A DNA stretch of 9,006 bases from Candidatus Schekmanbacteria bacterium (GCA_003695725.1 RFHX01000229.1:1-9006), one strand, 5' to 3'. Shown: positions 1 through 7,638, counted from the first letter of the stretch. A program made the numbers and translations. The notes: generated from the sequence alone by a model not told the origin.

Positions 1-75
1 ATAAGATATGGCATATTTTATGCAATCAATCTTCTTGCATTTAGATTTTTTTGAATCAAAGGAGAGATAAATTTC

Positions 76-104
76 TTGACAGATACCATTCTTTTCAATA
101 CATT
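76..104 (+). promoter_or_regulatory. Sigma70-like promoter for the polyprenyl synthase operon
   Basis: A perfect -35 hexamer TTGACA (76-81) is followed after 17 bases by TACATT (99-104), which matches four of six -10 positions. Transcription would start near 111, leaving a leader of about 50 bases before the ATG at 160. No other promoter of this quality lies before the first gene. This is a sequence match only. Confidence 0.55.
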
Positions 105-159
105 CCGCACTACTAAAAATATAAATGTTCTGCGTTTTTTAATTTAAAAGGACCGGTTT

Positions 160-1128
160 ATGTTGGATTTATTTACACCCATAAAGCAAGAACTTGAAAC
201 TGTTGAAGATATATCGATCAACACAATCAACAGCAGTGTTGATATGATTAATGATATAGGAGCGTATATCTCCAGAAATGGAGGCAAAAGACTGCGCCCG
301 GCGCTTGTTATTCTCTCATCCAAAGCTTGTGGAAATTATTCAAGATCCTGCATAAACTTAGCATGCGCTGTAGAATATATTCATGTAGCAACTCTGCTTC
401 ATGACGATGTTATCGACAATGCCAATATGAGGCGCGGTGCACCCTCTGCAAACATAAAATGGGGAAATAAAGCAAGTATATTGGTGGGTGATTATCTTTT
501 CGCTAAATCATTTTCTATTATGGTAGAGGAAGGCAATCAACAGATTATGGATTCTCTGGCAAATGCTTCAATGAAAATGGCAGAAGGAGAGATTCAACAG
601 CTGATTTCGAAATATGACATAAATATGAAGGAAAAAAAATATATCGAAATAATAACTAAAAAAACCGCAGAATTGATAGCTTCCTGTTGTGAAGTTGGAG
701 CTTTGTTAGCCAATGCACCGAAAAAAGAAGTCAAAGCAATGTATGCCTATGGCTTAAACATTGGAATAGCTTTTCAGCTTATCGATGATGCGTTAGATTT
801 TATCGCTGATGACAAAAAACTTGGCAAACCAATATGCAATGATATTCATGAAGGTAAAGTAACACTTCCATTGATCAAAATCCTTGAATACGAAAATGGT
901 TCAACGCGCTGCAAAATTGAAGAAATTCTAAAAAAGGAAAAATTGGCAGAGCACGATATTCATTTTGTTATGGAATTAATTAATAAATACCACACAATCG
1001 ATTATACGATTTCATTAGCAAACCGGTATGCTTCTCTTGGTAAAGAATATCTAAAGGCAATTCCTGAAAGCAAGGAAAAGAATATTCTCGAGAAACTTGC
1101 TGATTTTATAGTAAAAAGAGAAGTTTAA
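160..1128 (+). CDS. Polyprenyl diphosphate synthase, long-chain (octaprenyl/solanesyl type)
   Basis: This is a trans-prenyltransferase of the isoprenoid synthase class I fold. It condenses isopentenyl diphosphate onto an allylic diphosphate, most likely to make the side chain of a respiratory quinone. Visible motifs are GGKRLRP (residues 41-47), the first Asp-rich motif DDVID (82-86) followed by MRRG, and the second Asp-rich motif DDALD (209-213) followed by the GKP...EGKVTLPLI segment. The residue five before the first Asp-rich motif is Ala77. Short-chain farnesyl synthases have a bulky aromatic there, so a long product is likely, though the exact chain length cannot be read. The 322-residue length is normal for the family. 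AAAGGA sits 7 bases before the ATG. It leads an operon, with the next gene beginning 13 bases after its stop. An ispB-like symbol is possible but product length is unproven. Confidence 0.93.
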   Translation: MLDLFTPIKQELETVEDISINTINSSVDMINDIGAYISRNGGKRLRPALVILSSKACGNYSRSCINLACAVEYIHVATLLHDDVIDNANMRRGAPSANIKWGNKASILVGDYLFAKSFSIMVEEGNQQIMDSLANASMKMAEGEIQQLISKYDINMKEKKYIEIITKKTAELIASCCEVGALLANAPKKEVKAMYAYGLNIGIAFQLIDDALDFIADDKKLGKPICNDIHEGKVTLPLIKILEYENGSTRCKIEEILKKEKLAEHDIHFVMELINKYHTIDYTISLANRYASLGKEYLKAIPESKEKNILEKLADFIVKREV

Positions 1129-1141
1129 AAGGAAATCCCTT

Positions 1142-1372
1142 TTGCATTTTCACTTGCTTAAAGTCAGAGCTAAAATCAATCGTGAAGACATTGTCTTTTT
1201 TAGCTGGTTGATTGAATCATACGAAGAAATTGCTGTAATGAGGACAATAGATTCTAATGAAGGAATAGTTGAATTTTGGGTCTCACCTTTTCTAAAAGAA
1301 GATTTTAAAGAAATTATTGAATCAGTTGATGAACCAATTGAATTTATAGGGAAAAGCTATCTAAATGATTGA
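1142..1372 (+). CDS. DUF4911-like small protein
   Basis: This 76-residue cytoplasmic protein has no signal peptide or membrane segment. Its pattern resembles the DUF4911 family: an N-terminal strand, then an acidic 'ESYEEIAVMRTID' core (about residues 25-37), a strand ending in 'WVSP', and a C-terminal 'EIIESV' helix. The family is known mainly from delta-proteobacteria-like genomes and has no established function. The start is TTG, preceded by AAAGGA with 8 bases of spacing, just after the stop of the polyprenyl synthase gene. The 3' end overlaps the ATG of the TldD gene by 8 bases, so it is probably translationally coupled to it. That link hints at a role connected to the peptidase or to quinone synthesis, but this is only context. 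The family assignment is from memory of the pattern, not a search. Confidence 0.8.
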   Translation: MHFHLLKVRAKINREDIVFFSWLIESYEEIAVMRTIDSNEGIVEFWVSPFLKEDFKEIIESVDEPIEFIGKSYLND

Positions 1373-2783
1373 AATAAAGAGAATAATCCAGCCAATTGAT
1401 TGTGATACCATATTAAATCGGTCAAGGTCAGGAGGAGGAATTTTTTCAGAACTTTTCTTTGAAAACAAGGTTTTTAATTCAGTAACTTTAGAAGACGGAA
1501 AAATAGAAGAAGTTTCAGGTGGAATTGATAAAGGTGTTGGATTGCGGGTAATAAGTGGAGATAAAACATTTTACGGTTATACTAACAAGGTCGAAAACTC
1601 ATCTCTATTGGATTTAGCCAAAGAGATATCATCAGCTGTAAAAAGCCAAAAAATTTCTGCAAAAGAATTAAAAAAGATAGATTTCAAGGAAGAAAAAGAT
1701 GCAGATTTTAAAGATTTTCTGAAAGGTACGCTCGACGACAGAGTAGAAAAATTAAAACTGGCCGAGTCCTTTTTGCCTAGAGGAAGCAATTATTTAAAAC
1801 ACTATAAATTGGTTATCTCAGACAGCATTCAAGAGGTTGCCATCATCAATTCTGAAGGGAAAGAAATTATAGACCGCAGGCTGAACACTATTTTCATTGT
1901 TCAAGTTGTTTTGGCAAAAGATGAAATAATTCAAACAGGTTATGAGCCCATTGGAGGAAGTGAAGGATTTGAGCTATTCGAAAAAATTGATTTGGGAAAA
2001 ACTGTAAAAAGCTCCTTCGAAAGAGCTAAGATGATGCTTGACGCTCCAAAAGCACCGGCAGGAAGTATGCCGGTTGTCTTATCAAGTGAAGCCGGCGGGA
2101 CAATGATTCATGAAGCAGTGGGACACGGCTTCGAAGCTGATTATGCGCAGGAAGGATTATCAGTGTATTCAGGGAAGAAAGGTGAATTGATTTCATCTAC
2201 ACTTGTAACCGTTGCTGATGACCCAACCTTAACAGGAAAAAGAGGAAGCTATAGATTCGACGATGAAGGAACAGCATCTTCTGAAACCATTCTTATTGAA
2301 AATGGCTGTTTGAAAAATTATCTTTACGACCTTCTTTCTGCAATGAAGGACGGAGTTGTCTCCACAGGCAATGGTAGAAGGGAATCCTACAGATTCAAGC
2401 CTATTCCACGAATGAGCAATACCTATATAAAACCCGGCAATCATTCTCCTGAGGAAATTTTAAAAGAAACAGAAAAAGGGTTATTCGTAAAAAAAATGGG
2501 AGGCGGGCAGGTCAATCCTGTTAATGGAGACTTTGTCTTTGAAGTTAGCGAAGGATATTTGATTCAAAATGGCAAATTGGTCTCTCCTGTCAGAGGCGCA
2601 ACTTTAGCCGGCAATGGTCCCAAAGTTCTTCTTGATATAGATATGGTAGGAAATGATCTCGGTTTTGGAATTGGCACATGTGGTAAAGGAGGGCAAGGTG
2701 TTCCTGTGGCAGATGCTCAACCAACATTGAGAATCAAAAGTTTGGTTGTTGGTGGAGAAGGTAATCCTCCATGGGAAAAATGA
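1365..2783 (+). CDS. tldD: TldD-family zinc metallopeptidase
   Basis: This is a TldD-like protein of 472 residues, near the usual 470-480. TldD works with TldE (PmbA) as a heterodimeric protease that degrades unfolded or small peptides. In E. coli it matures microcin B17 and helps process the CcdA antitoxin. The zinc motif HEAVGH (H249-E250-H253) lies in the block 'MIHEAVGHGFEAD', and Cys439 in 'GTCGKGGQG' matches the third metal ligand position. The N-terminal part has the characteristic 'LEDGKIEEVSGGIDKGVGLR' block. The HExxxH motif marks it as the catalytic TldD and not the TldE/PmbA subunit. It starts inside the preceding small gene (8-base overlap). AGGGA sits 12 bases upstream, so initiation probably relies on coupling. 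No tldE/pmbA gene follows; the next gene has its own promoter. The partner is likely elsewhere in the genome, or this protein acts alone. Confidence 0.94.
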   Translation: MIEIKRIIQPIDCDTILNRSRSGGGIFSELFFENKVFNSVTLEDGKIEEVSGGIDKGVGLRVISGDKTFYGYTNKVENSSLLDLAKEISSAVKSQKISAKELKKIDFKEEKDADFKDFLKGTLDDRVEKLKLAESFLPRGSNYLKHYKLVISDSIQEVAIINSEGKEIIDRRLNTIFIVQVVLAKDEIIQTGYEPIGGSEGFELFEKIDLGKTVKSSFERAKMMLDAPKAPAGSMPVVLSSEAGGTMIHEAVGHGFEADYAQEGLSVYSGKKGELISSTLVTVADDPTLTGKRGSYRFDDEGTASSETILIENGCLKNYLYDLLSAMKDGVVSTGNGRRESYRFKPIPRMSNTYIKPGNHSPEEILKETEKGLFVKKMGGGQVNPVNGDFVFEVSEGYLIQNGKLVSPVRGATLAGNGPKVLLDIDMVGNDLGFGIGTCGKGGQGVPVADAQPTLRIKSLVVGGEGNPPWEK

Positions 2784-2843
2784 TTAATATCAATAATAGC
2801 TATTCTCATCTTCATAAAAAACATACAAATTTTAGCAGAAGAA

Positions 2844-2872
2844 TTGACTCTTCTTTAGTATCAAATTATAAT
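2844..2872 (+). promoter_or_regulatory. Near-consensus sigma70 promoter for the small exported protein
   Basis: TTGACT (2844-2849) and a perfect TATAAT (2867-2872) are separated by exactly 17 bases, in the gap after tldD. Transcription would start near 2879, giving a leader of about 25 bases that contains AAAAGG (2892-2897), 7 bases before the ATG at 2905. It is the best promoter match in the window and implies that the following gene is transcribed independently of the tldD operon. Confidence 0.65.
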
Positions 2873-2904
2873 TTATTTGAATTGAACCTGCAAAAGGCAT
2901 CGTT

Positions 2905-3240
2905 ATGAAAAAAATAGTTACATTGACAATTTTAATTGCCTTTTTTTTAATCCATTCATCTGTTGGATACGCAAAGACATTTCATGATTATGGACCTTGG
3001 GGAAAAGGTGGTTTAATTACAGCAAGTGTCCTTGCATCTGTCCCTTACACACCTTTGAAGCTTGCTTATGCGTTCATTGGAGGTATTACAAGCGGCATGA
3101 TTCTTGCTTTTACAGGAGGAAAAGCAACTGAAAGCGCATCAAGGATAGCTGCACAGGCTTCAACCGGTGATTGGTATGTCCCTCCTGATGTATTTCTTGG
3201 CAGTGAATATTTAGACTTTGTCGGACCTGACGACAAATAG
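2905..3240 (+). CDS. Small exported protein of unknown function
   Basis: This 111-residue protein starts with a clear Sec signal peptide: Lys-Lys at 2-3, a hydrophobic core over about 4-18, and a likely signal peptidase I site after Gly-Tyr-Ala at 23. The mature part begins with a Gly-rich segment ('DYGPWGKGG', 28-36). A moderately hydrophobic, Gly/Ala-rich stretch follows (about 37-72, containing 'ASVLASVPYTPLKLAYA'), which could insert in or lie on a membrane. The C-terminus is polar ('TGDWYVPPDVFLGSE...'). The layout recalls short uncharacterised delta-proteobacterial proteins with a GG-rich centre, a Trp/Tyr-rich 'W.V.P' segment and a final short acidic stretch. I know no function for them. 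The protein has no cysteines. Start choice is supported by AAAAGG 7 bases upstream and by the near-consensus promoter. Confidence 0.82.
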   Translation: MKKIVTLTILIAFFLIHSSVGYAKTFHDYGPWGKGGLITASVLASVPYTPLKLAYAFIGGITSGMILAFTGGKATESASRIAAQASTGDWYVPPDVFLGSEYLDFVGPDDK

Positions 3241-3273
3241 AAATCGCAAAAAGCATTTCTTTCTTTGTTTTCT
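3239..3273 (+). terminator. Weak Rho-independent-like terminator after the exported protein gene
   Basis: AGAAAT (3239-3244) pairs perfectly with ATTTCT (3255-3260). An inner GC/GC pair (3246-3247 with 3253-3254), one bulged C and an AAAAA loop complete the hairpin. A T-rich run (3261-3273) follows on the + strand. The stem is AT-rich and overlaps the last two bases of the stop codon, so its strength is uncertain. Confidence 0.35.
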
Positions 3274-3307
3274 ATGGTAGATGAATTTCTCATTTAAAAA
3301 AATCCCC

Positions 3308-3336
3308 TTGCAATGACTATCCAAAGGACTTATAAA
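3308..3336 (+). promoter_or_regulatory. Possible promoter immediately before gspN
   Basis: TTGCAA (3308-3313), 17 bases, then TATAAA (3331-3336). Each hexamer has one or two mismatches to consensus. Transcription from it would begin near 3343, which is inside or after the TTG start at 3339. It is therefore compatible with translation only from the ATG at 3348 or 3354. In this AT-rich DNA a chance match is quite possible. Confidence 0.3.
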
Positions 3337-3338
3337 CC

Positions 3339-4271
3339 TTGCAAAAAATGGAAATGGCAATTTTAAAAAACATAAAAGGAAATTTTTTAAGAATTTCTCT
3401 CTATACAATCTTTGGAATAATTTGTTTTTTTTTCTTTTTTTTAATTAAATTTCCCTTTGACATCTTCGTCCAAAATGCACTATCAACTATTGAAAAGAAC
3501 TACGATATCAATATTTCTATAGATGAATCCAGCTATTCCTTCCCTATTGGAGTAAAATTGACAAAAGTAAATATAAGCGCAGGTGAAGACAACTCTTTAG
3601 AATATTCCATTGATGAAGTTAAAATAAAATATCCCCTTTTTTCTTTCCTCTTCTTCAAAAAAGAATTTGCCATCTATGCAAATGCATTCGACGGCTCAAT
3701 TTATGGTTCATTTGAATCCAATAATGAAGGCATCTATTTAAATATCTCCACAACAAAAGCAATAAATATGGAAAAAGCCATTCCAGAAACATCAAAAAAT
3801 GGCTTCGCATTAATAGGAATGACTAATTTTAAAATTGAGGGAATCATTGTTGACAATGATTTAAGAACTTTTTCAGGAAGAGGTAAAATTGAAATTTCAA
3901 AAGGAGCAATTAAAAATATCTCTCCTCTTCTAAAAGCTATTCCAGTTGAAAAAGCTGATTTAGAATTTGAATCATCACGAAACCGTAGCGCAATTAAAAA
4001 TATCAATATTGAAGGCAATGGAATAAGAATAAAAGGACAGGGAACCTTAAAAACAGGAAAAACTTTATCTGATAGCATATTAAAATTGAAACTTTTTGGT
4101 CAATACGATCCTTCAACAGGAGTTGGGAAAACCATTTCACTATTGGGGATAAAAGGAAAGAAGAATATACCAATTGAGTTAAGCGGACCTCTCACAAAAC
4201 CAACACTAAAAATTGAAGGAAAAACCCTTTGGAATAAAAAGAGCCCTAAAGATAGAAAGAGGAAAAGATAA
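3339..4271 (+). CDS. gspN: GspN-like membrane-anchored envelope protein
   Basis: This 310-residue protein resembles the GspN family annotated with type II secretion in delta-proteobacteria and spirochetes, itself akin to AsmA-like proteins. It has one N-terminal membrane helix (about residues 18-38, with a run of phenylalanines). A long, beta-rich periplasmic region follows, with the repeated 'G.....SS....NI...G.GI..KG.G' strand pattern near residues 170-250. A strongly basic tail (KKSPKDRKRKR) ends the protein. The start is uncertain. TTG at 3339 has AAAGGA 10 bases upstream and is kept here; ATG at 3348 or 3354 would shorten the protein by 3 or 5 residues. No other gsp gene is adjacent, so a role in secretion cannot be taken for granted; a general lipid-transport or envelope role is an alternative. 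The stop lies 12 bases from the stop of the converging copA gene. Confidence 0.75.
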   Translation: MQKMEMAILKNIKGNFLRISLYTIFGIICFFFFFLIKFPFDIFVQNALSTIEKNYDINISIDESSYSFPIGVKLTKVNISAGEDNSLEYSIDEVKIKYPLFSFLFFKKEFAIYANAFDGSIYGSFESNNEGIYLNISTTKAINMEKAIPETSKNGFALIGMTNFKIEGIIVDNDLRTFSGRGKIEISKGAIKNISPLLKAIPVEKADLEFESSRNRSAIKNINIEGNGIRIKGQGTLKTGKTLSDSILKLKLFGQYDPSTGVGKTISLLGIKGKKNIPIELSGPLTKPTLKIEGKTLWNKKSPKDRKRKR

Positions 4272-4277
4272 TTTACT

Positions 4278-4290
4278 GCTTTATTAAAGC
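4278..4290. terminator. Small inverted repeat between converging gspN and copA ends
   Basis: GCTTTATTAAAGC is a perfect inverted repeat (arms GCTTTA and TAAAGC about a single central T), equivalent to a 5-base-pair stem with an ATT loop. It covers the copA stop codon (4284-4286) and lies 6 bases beyond the gspN stop. On the + strand it is followed by TTCTTTG and on the - strand by an AT-rich stretch. It may be a weak bidirectional terminator, but the stem is short and AT-rich. Confidence 0.25.
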
Positions 4291-7016
4291 TTCTTTGAGT
4301 ATCTCGTCAACAATAATGAATTGCTCACAACTGAGACAGATGAAAAAGCCATTGCTAAGGCACACCATTGAGGTGGAAGCGTAAAAGGATAAAAAACTCC
4401 GGCGGCAATAGGAATGCCGAGAGCATTATAAAAAAGAGCCCAAAAGAAGTTTTGTTTGATCTTTGTCAATGTTTTCCTACCAAGTTGAATTGCTCTATAA
4501 ACATCAAAAAGGTCATTTTTAACAAGAACCACTTCTCCTGTTTCTTTAGCGACATCTGTCCCAGAGCCAATTGCTATTCCTATATTTGCTTGAGCCAAAG
4601 CAGGAGCATCATTAATTCCGTCTCCAACCATTCCTACATATAACCCTTCTGCCTGATATTTTTTTACAGTATTTATTTTATCTTCAGGCAATACCTCCGC
4701 CTCAAATGATTCTATACCAACCTTTCTTGCAACAATCGAAGCAATCTTCTTGTTGTCACCTGAAATCATACATGTCCTTATGCCCAATGAATGAAGACTA
4801 CTAATTGCTTCCTTGGCATTTTCCTTAATCACATCAGAAATACCAAAGATTGCTGCAGCTTTGTTATTTTCAGCAACAAAAACCAATGTATTTCCTTCAG
4901 ATTGCATTACTTCCGCCTTTTCAACAACAATATTACTCACATCAATCCCTTTTTCCTCTAAAAATGCCAGTCTACCTATAACTAATTTGCTTCCTCCCGC
5001 TTCACATTCAATCCCTTTTCCACTTTCTTCATTGAATGAATTTACATCTATGATTTCTACATTTTTCTCATCTCCAAATCTTGAAATTGCCTCGGCAAGA
5101 GGATGTGTTGATTTCTTTTCAGCACTCACCGCTTTTTTTAACAAATCTCGGCCGTCAAAACCATCTGCAACATAATATTCCACAACTTTTGGTTCACCCT
5201 TGGTAATGGTGCCGGTTTTATCAAAAAGAATCATTTGAAGCTTTGATATATTTTCAAGTGTGCTTGCTTTTTTAAAAAGTATACCTCTTCTTAGTCCAAT
5301 ACCACTCCCGACCATAATTGCAGTTGGTGTTGCAAGGCCAAGGGCACATGGGCAGGCAATGACAAGGACAGAAATCATTATCGTAAAAGCAAAAATGAAA
5401 GCCATTCCCTTAACCAAAAACCAGATTGCAAAACTTATCAATGAAATGGATACCACAGTGGGTACAAAATAATTTGAAACAGTGTCAGCAAATCGTTGAA
5501 TCGGTGCTTTATCTGCCTGCGCTTCCTGAACCATCTTGATGATTTGGGAGAGAACTGTATCCTTGCCAACTTTTAATGTCTTTATCTTTAAATGTCCCGA
5601 TTTATTTATTGTTGCGCCTGTAACTTCATCACCAACTTTTTTCTCAACAGGAATTGATTCGCCGGATATCATCGATTCATCTACACTTGAGTAACCTTCA
5701 ATTATTTCTCCATCTACTGGTATCTTTTCTCCCGGTTTCACAATGACTATATCCCCTATCCTTACTTGCGATGCTGGTATTTCTTTCTCATTACCATCGA
5801 CTAATACAACCGCTTTATCAGCTTGCAATTCTAAAAGTTTCTTGAGAGCCTGACCAGCTTTCCCCTTTGCCCGAGCCTCCATCATTTTTCCGAGGAGAAT
5901 AAAAGTCAATAATTCCGGGGCAACTTCAAACATAAGATGATGCATAATTTGTCCAGTTTCCCCCGCCATCTCTCCTGTCATTCCCTCCATAGGCCCTCGT
6001 AAAAAGAAAAGAACCATTACGCTGTAAAGATAAGATGCGCTAATGCCAAGAGACACAAGGACATCCATATTGGTTGCCCGGTTTTTAAGCGAGTAGTAAG
6101 CACCTCTATAAAATGGGAATCCGCCGGTAATCTGCACCGCTGTAGCAATAGCAAAGATTACATAATCCTGAATGCTTCCGAAGGGCCTAAAGTCGATTCC
6201 AAGTTGAGGCAGATGAACAAGAAGCGCTATAGGAATAGTTAGAAGTGCTGTCAACAAAAAAGCTCTTTTTTCTTTCTCTGCTGTACCTTCTTCTTCCTTC
6301 TTCTTATCTTCCGCAAATGGAATAGCCTTATATCCCGAATTCTTTACTAAATTCAAAATATCATCTGTCTTAATGGTATTTACATCAAATTCTACCATCC
6401 CCTCTTCCATAGGGAAATTTACAGAAACATTCTTTATTCCTTCTGTCTTTGAAAGCACTCGTTCAATAGTCTTTGCACAATTAACACAACTCATACCCTC
6501 AATTTTGAAACGGAGTGTCTCAAATCCATTGGCAGATATTGGAATTGCTTTATAACCTAAGTCTTCTACCTTAGCTGCTATATTATCGGCTGTTAAAGTT
6601 TCAAGATGCTCTACTGTAAGTGTTTCAAGAGGAAAATTTACAACTGCTTTTGTTACTCCATCTAATTTATTCAATCCCCTTTCTATGGTACCAGCACAAT
6701 TTGCACAAGACATTCCACTTATCTTGAATGAAGATGAAAGGAGTTTCCTCTCTTCTTTTTCTACGGATTCTTTCCTGTCTTCAATTTTCTCTTCCTGCGC
6801 TGATATATCTTCAACTTGATATCCTTCATCTACAATTGCCTCTTTCATTTTATCTTCATTGACCACTTGTGCATCAAAAGTTATTTCAGCCATCTCCTTT
6901 TCAAGAGAAACCTTTGCATCAATAACTCCGTCAAGCTTTTTGAGGGCTTTCGTAACTGCCCGCACACAATGGTCGCAGGACATACCTCCCACTTTTATTT
7001 GGCAGGTTTTCTTCAT
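4284..7016 (-). CDS. copA: Cu(I)-exporting P1B-type ATPase CopA with three metal-binding domains
   Basis: This inner-membrane pump uses ATP to export Cu(I). In 910 residues it has three N-terminal heavy-metal-associated domains with CxxC sites at C14/C17 (CDHC), C104/C107 (CANC) and C177/C180 (CVNC). The first two are joined by a charged linker (about 71-92). Eight membrane helices follow. The actuator loop carries SGES (451-454), and helix 6 carries the ion site CPC (555-557). The phosphorylated Asp599 is in DKTGT, with the nucleotide-domain HP at 638-639 and the hinge GDGIND at 798-803. The copper-specific helix 7 Y863-N864 and helix 8 M889-x-x-S892-S893 are present and mark the P1B-1 (Cu+) subgroup. 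A Met/His-rich loop (341-362) lies outside the membrane between the third and fourth helices. It is the last gene of csoR-copZ-copA, 52 bases after copZ. Its ribosome-binding site is weak, so expression may depend on the upstream genes. Confidence 0.97.
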   Translation of the reverse strand: MKKTCQIKVGGMSCDHCVRAVTKALKKLDGVIDAKVSLEKEMAEITFDAQVVNEDKMKEAIVDEGYQVEDISAQEEKIEDRKESVEKEERKLLSSSFKISGMSCANCAGTIERGLNKLDGVTKAVVNFPLETLTVEHLETLTADNIAAKVEDLGYKAIPISANGFETLRFKIEGMSCVNCAKTIERVLSKTEGIKNVSVNFPMEEGMVEFDVNTIKTDDILNLVKNSGYKAIPFAEDKKKEEEGTAEKEKRAFLLTALLTIPIALLVHLPQLGIDFRPFGSIQDYVIFAIATAVQITGGFPFYRGAYYSLKNRATNMDVLVSLGISASYLYSVMVLFFLRGPMEGMTGEMAGETGQIMHHLMFEVAPELLTFILLGKMMEARAKGKAGQALKKLLELQADKAVVLVDGNEKEIPASQVRIGDIVIVKPGEKIPVDGEIIEGYSSVDESMISGESIPVEKKVGDEVTGATINKSGHLKIKTLKVGKDTVLSQIIKMVQEAQADKAPIQRFADTVSNYFVPTVVSISLISFAIWFLVKGMAFIFAFTIMISVLVIACPCALGLATPTAIMVGSGIGLRRGILFKKASTLENISKLQMILFDKTGTITKGEPKVVEYYVADGFDGRDLLKKAVSAEKKSTHPLAEAISRFGDEKNVEIIDVNSFNEESGKGIECEAGGSKLVIGRLAFLEEKGIDVSNIVVEKAEVMQSEGNTLVFVAENNKAAAIFGISDVIKENAKEAISSLHSLGIRTCMISGDNKKIASIVARKVGIESFEAEVLPEDKINTVKKYQAEGLYVGMVGDGINDAPALAQANIGIAIGSGTDVAKETGEVVLVKNDLFDVYRAIQLGRKTLTKIKQNFFWALFYNALGIPIAAGVFYPFTLPPQWCALAMAFSSVSVVSNSLLLTRYSKKL

Positions 7017-7068
7017 TTTTTTCGCTCTAAATCAGAATAAAATGTAAAAAGGAATCAAATAAAAAAGA

Positions 7069-7281
7069 TCATTTTGCAGAAGCTTCATAACCTGCTTCTT
7101 TGATAGCATTTATAATATTCTCGATGTTGTCAACTGCAGGATCATAGGAAAAAGTTGCTTCCTTAGCATCAAGGTCTACATTGACATTATTTGCGCTTTT
7201 AAATTCTTCAATAGCTTTTTTCACATGCTTCACACACATCTGACAAGTCATACCATTTACTGAAAGTTTTGCTTCTGCCAT
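7069..7281 (-). CDS. copZ: CopZ-like copper chaperone (single HMA domain)
   Basis: This 70-residue cytoplasmic protein is a single heavy-metal-associated (ferredoxin-like) domain. It binds Cu(I) through C13 and C16 in the GMTCQMC motif and hands it to the metal-binding domains or the transport entry of CopA. The C-terminal 'AIKEAGYEA' helix end is typical. An ATG six bases further upstream (7287) exists, but GGAGG at 7293-7289 would be only one base from it. The ATG at 7281 has a 7-base spacing and is preferred. It lies between csoR (67 bases upstream) and copA (52 bases downstream), on the same strand, so copper induction through the csoR promoter is expected. A mercury-binding MerP-like role is unlikely because of the operon partners and the lack of a signal peptide. 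Confidence 0.93.
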   Translation of the reverse strand: MAEAKLSVNGMTCQMCVKHVKKAIEEFKSANNVNVDLDAKEATFSYDPAVDNIENIINAIKEAGYEASAK

Positions 7282-7288
7282 CTTCATT

Positions 7289-7293
7289 CCTCC
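7289..7293 (-). promoter_or_regulatory. Strong ribosome-binding site of copZ
   Basis: GGAGG (within AAGGAGGA, 7295-7288 on the - strand) is the most canonical Shine-Dalgarno in the window. Its 7-base spacing to the ATG at 7281, against 1 base to the ATG at 7287, decides the copZ start in favour of the shorter form. Confidence 0.75.
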
Positions 7294-7348
7294 TTGATTT
7301 TAATTAGAAATTGATACTGCTTTTAAATACTATTCAAATTTATGCACA

Positions 7349-7621
7349 TCAAGATTTCTTAAATTTAAAAAATACATCCATCAATTCCTCTATCTTTTCT
7401 TTTTCCTGTCCATTTCTAATAGCATCAGAAACACAAGTTTCTACATGCTTCTGTAATACAATCTTAGCAACATTCGTTAAAGCTGATGTGGCTGCGGATA
7501 TTTGTGTCAAAATATCAATACAATATTTTTCTTCTTCTACCATTTTTGCAATACCGCGAGTTTGGCCTTCTATCTTCTTTAATCTTGAAATCACTTTTTT
7601 CTTGGATTTGTCATCGAGCAT
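7349..7621 (-). CDS. csoR: CsoR-family copper-sensing repressor
   Basis: This 90-residue all-helical repressor belongs to the CsoR/RcnR (DUF156) family. The family diagnostic 'RLKKIEGQTRGI' is at residues 13-24. The Cu(I) ligands expected of true CsoR proteins are all there: C34, H59 and C63 (in 'YCIDIL' and 'HVETC'), the same spacing as the Mycobacterium tuberculosis C36/H61/C65 triad. The protein normally acts as a tetramer that binds GC-rich palindromes without copper and lets go when Cu(I) binds. The Cys-His-Cys set argues against the Ni/Co (RcnR), formaldehyde (FrmR) and sulfide (CstR) branches. It is first in the operon with copZ and copA. AGGAG lies 5 bases before the ATG, and an operator-like palindrome lies 18 bases upstream of the start, so it likely represses itself and the export genes together. 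Confidence 0.96.
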   Translation of the reverse strand: MLDDKSKKKVISRLKKIEGQTRGIAKMVEEEKYCIDILTQISAATSALTNVAKIVLQKHVETCVSDAIRNGQEKEKIEELMDVFFKFKKS

Positions 7622-7638
7622 TTCTTCTCCTTCTACAG

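Noticed and set aside
11-23. Inverted repeat GCATA-TTT-TATGC
   Set aside because: The 5-base stem is AT-rich with a 3-base loop and no T run behind it; chance is likely in this composition.
1-54. Open frame 1 reading IRYGIFYAINLLAFRFF then a TGA stop, perhaps the tail of an upstream gene
   Set aside because: Eighteen codons are too few to identify or to tell from chance. The hydrophobic composition fits a membrane-protein C-terminus, but nothing else supports it.
2795-2804. Palindrome AATAGCTATT after tldD as a terminator
   Set aside because: It has no loop and no T run; it is too short to act as a terminator.
3734-4078. 114-residue open frame on the - strand inside gspN
   Set aside because: It is antisense to a gene with family resemblance and has no ribosome-binding site or recognisable motif; a shadow frame.
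4813-5175. 120-residue open frame on the + strand inside copA
   Set aside because: It lies opposite the well-conserved nucleotide-binding region of CopA and has Ser/Phe/Pro-rich composition typical of an antisense shadow.
7282-7348. Possible separate promoter between csoR and copZ
   Set aside because: The best match (TTGATG, 17 bases, TATTTA) has a poor -10, and there is no TACC...GGTA operator; read-through from the csoR promoter is simpler.
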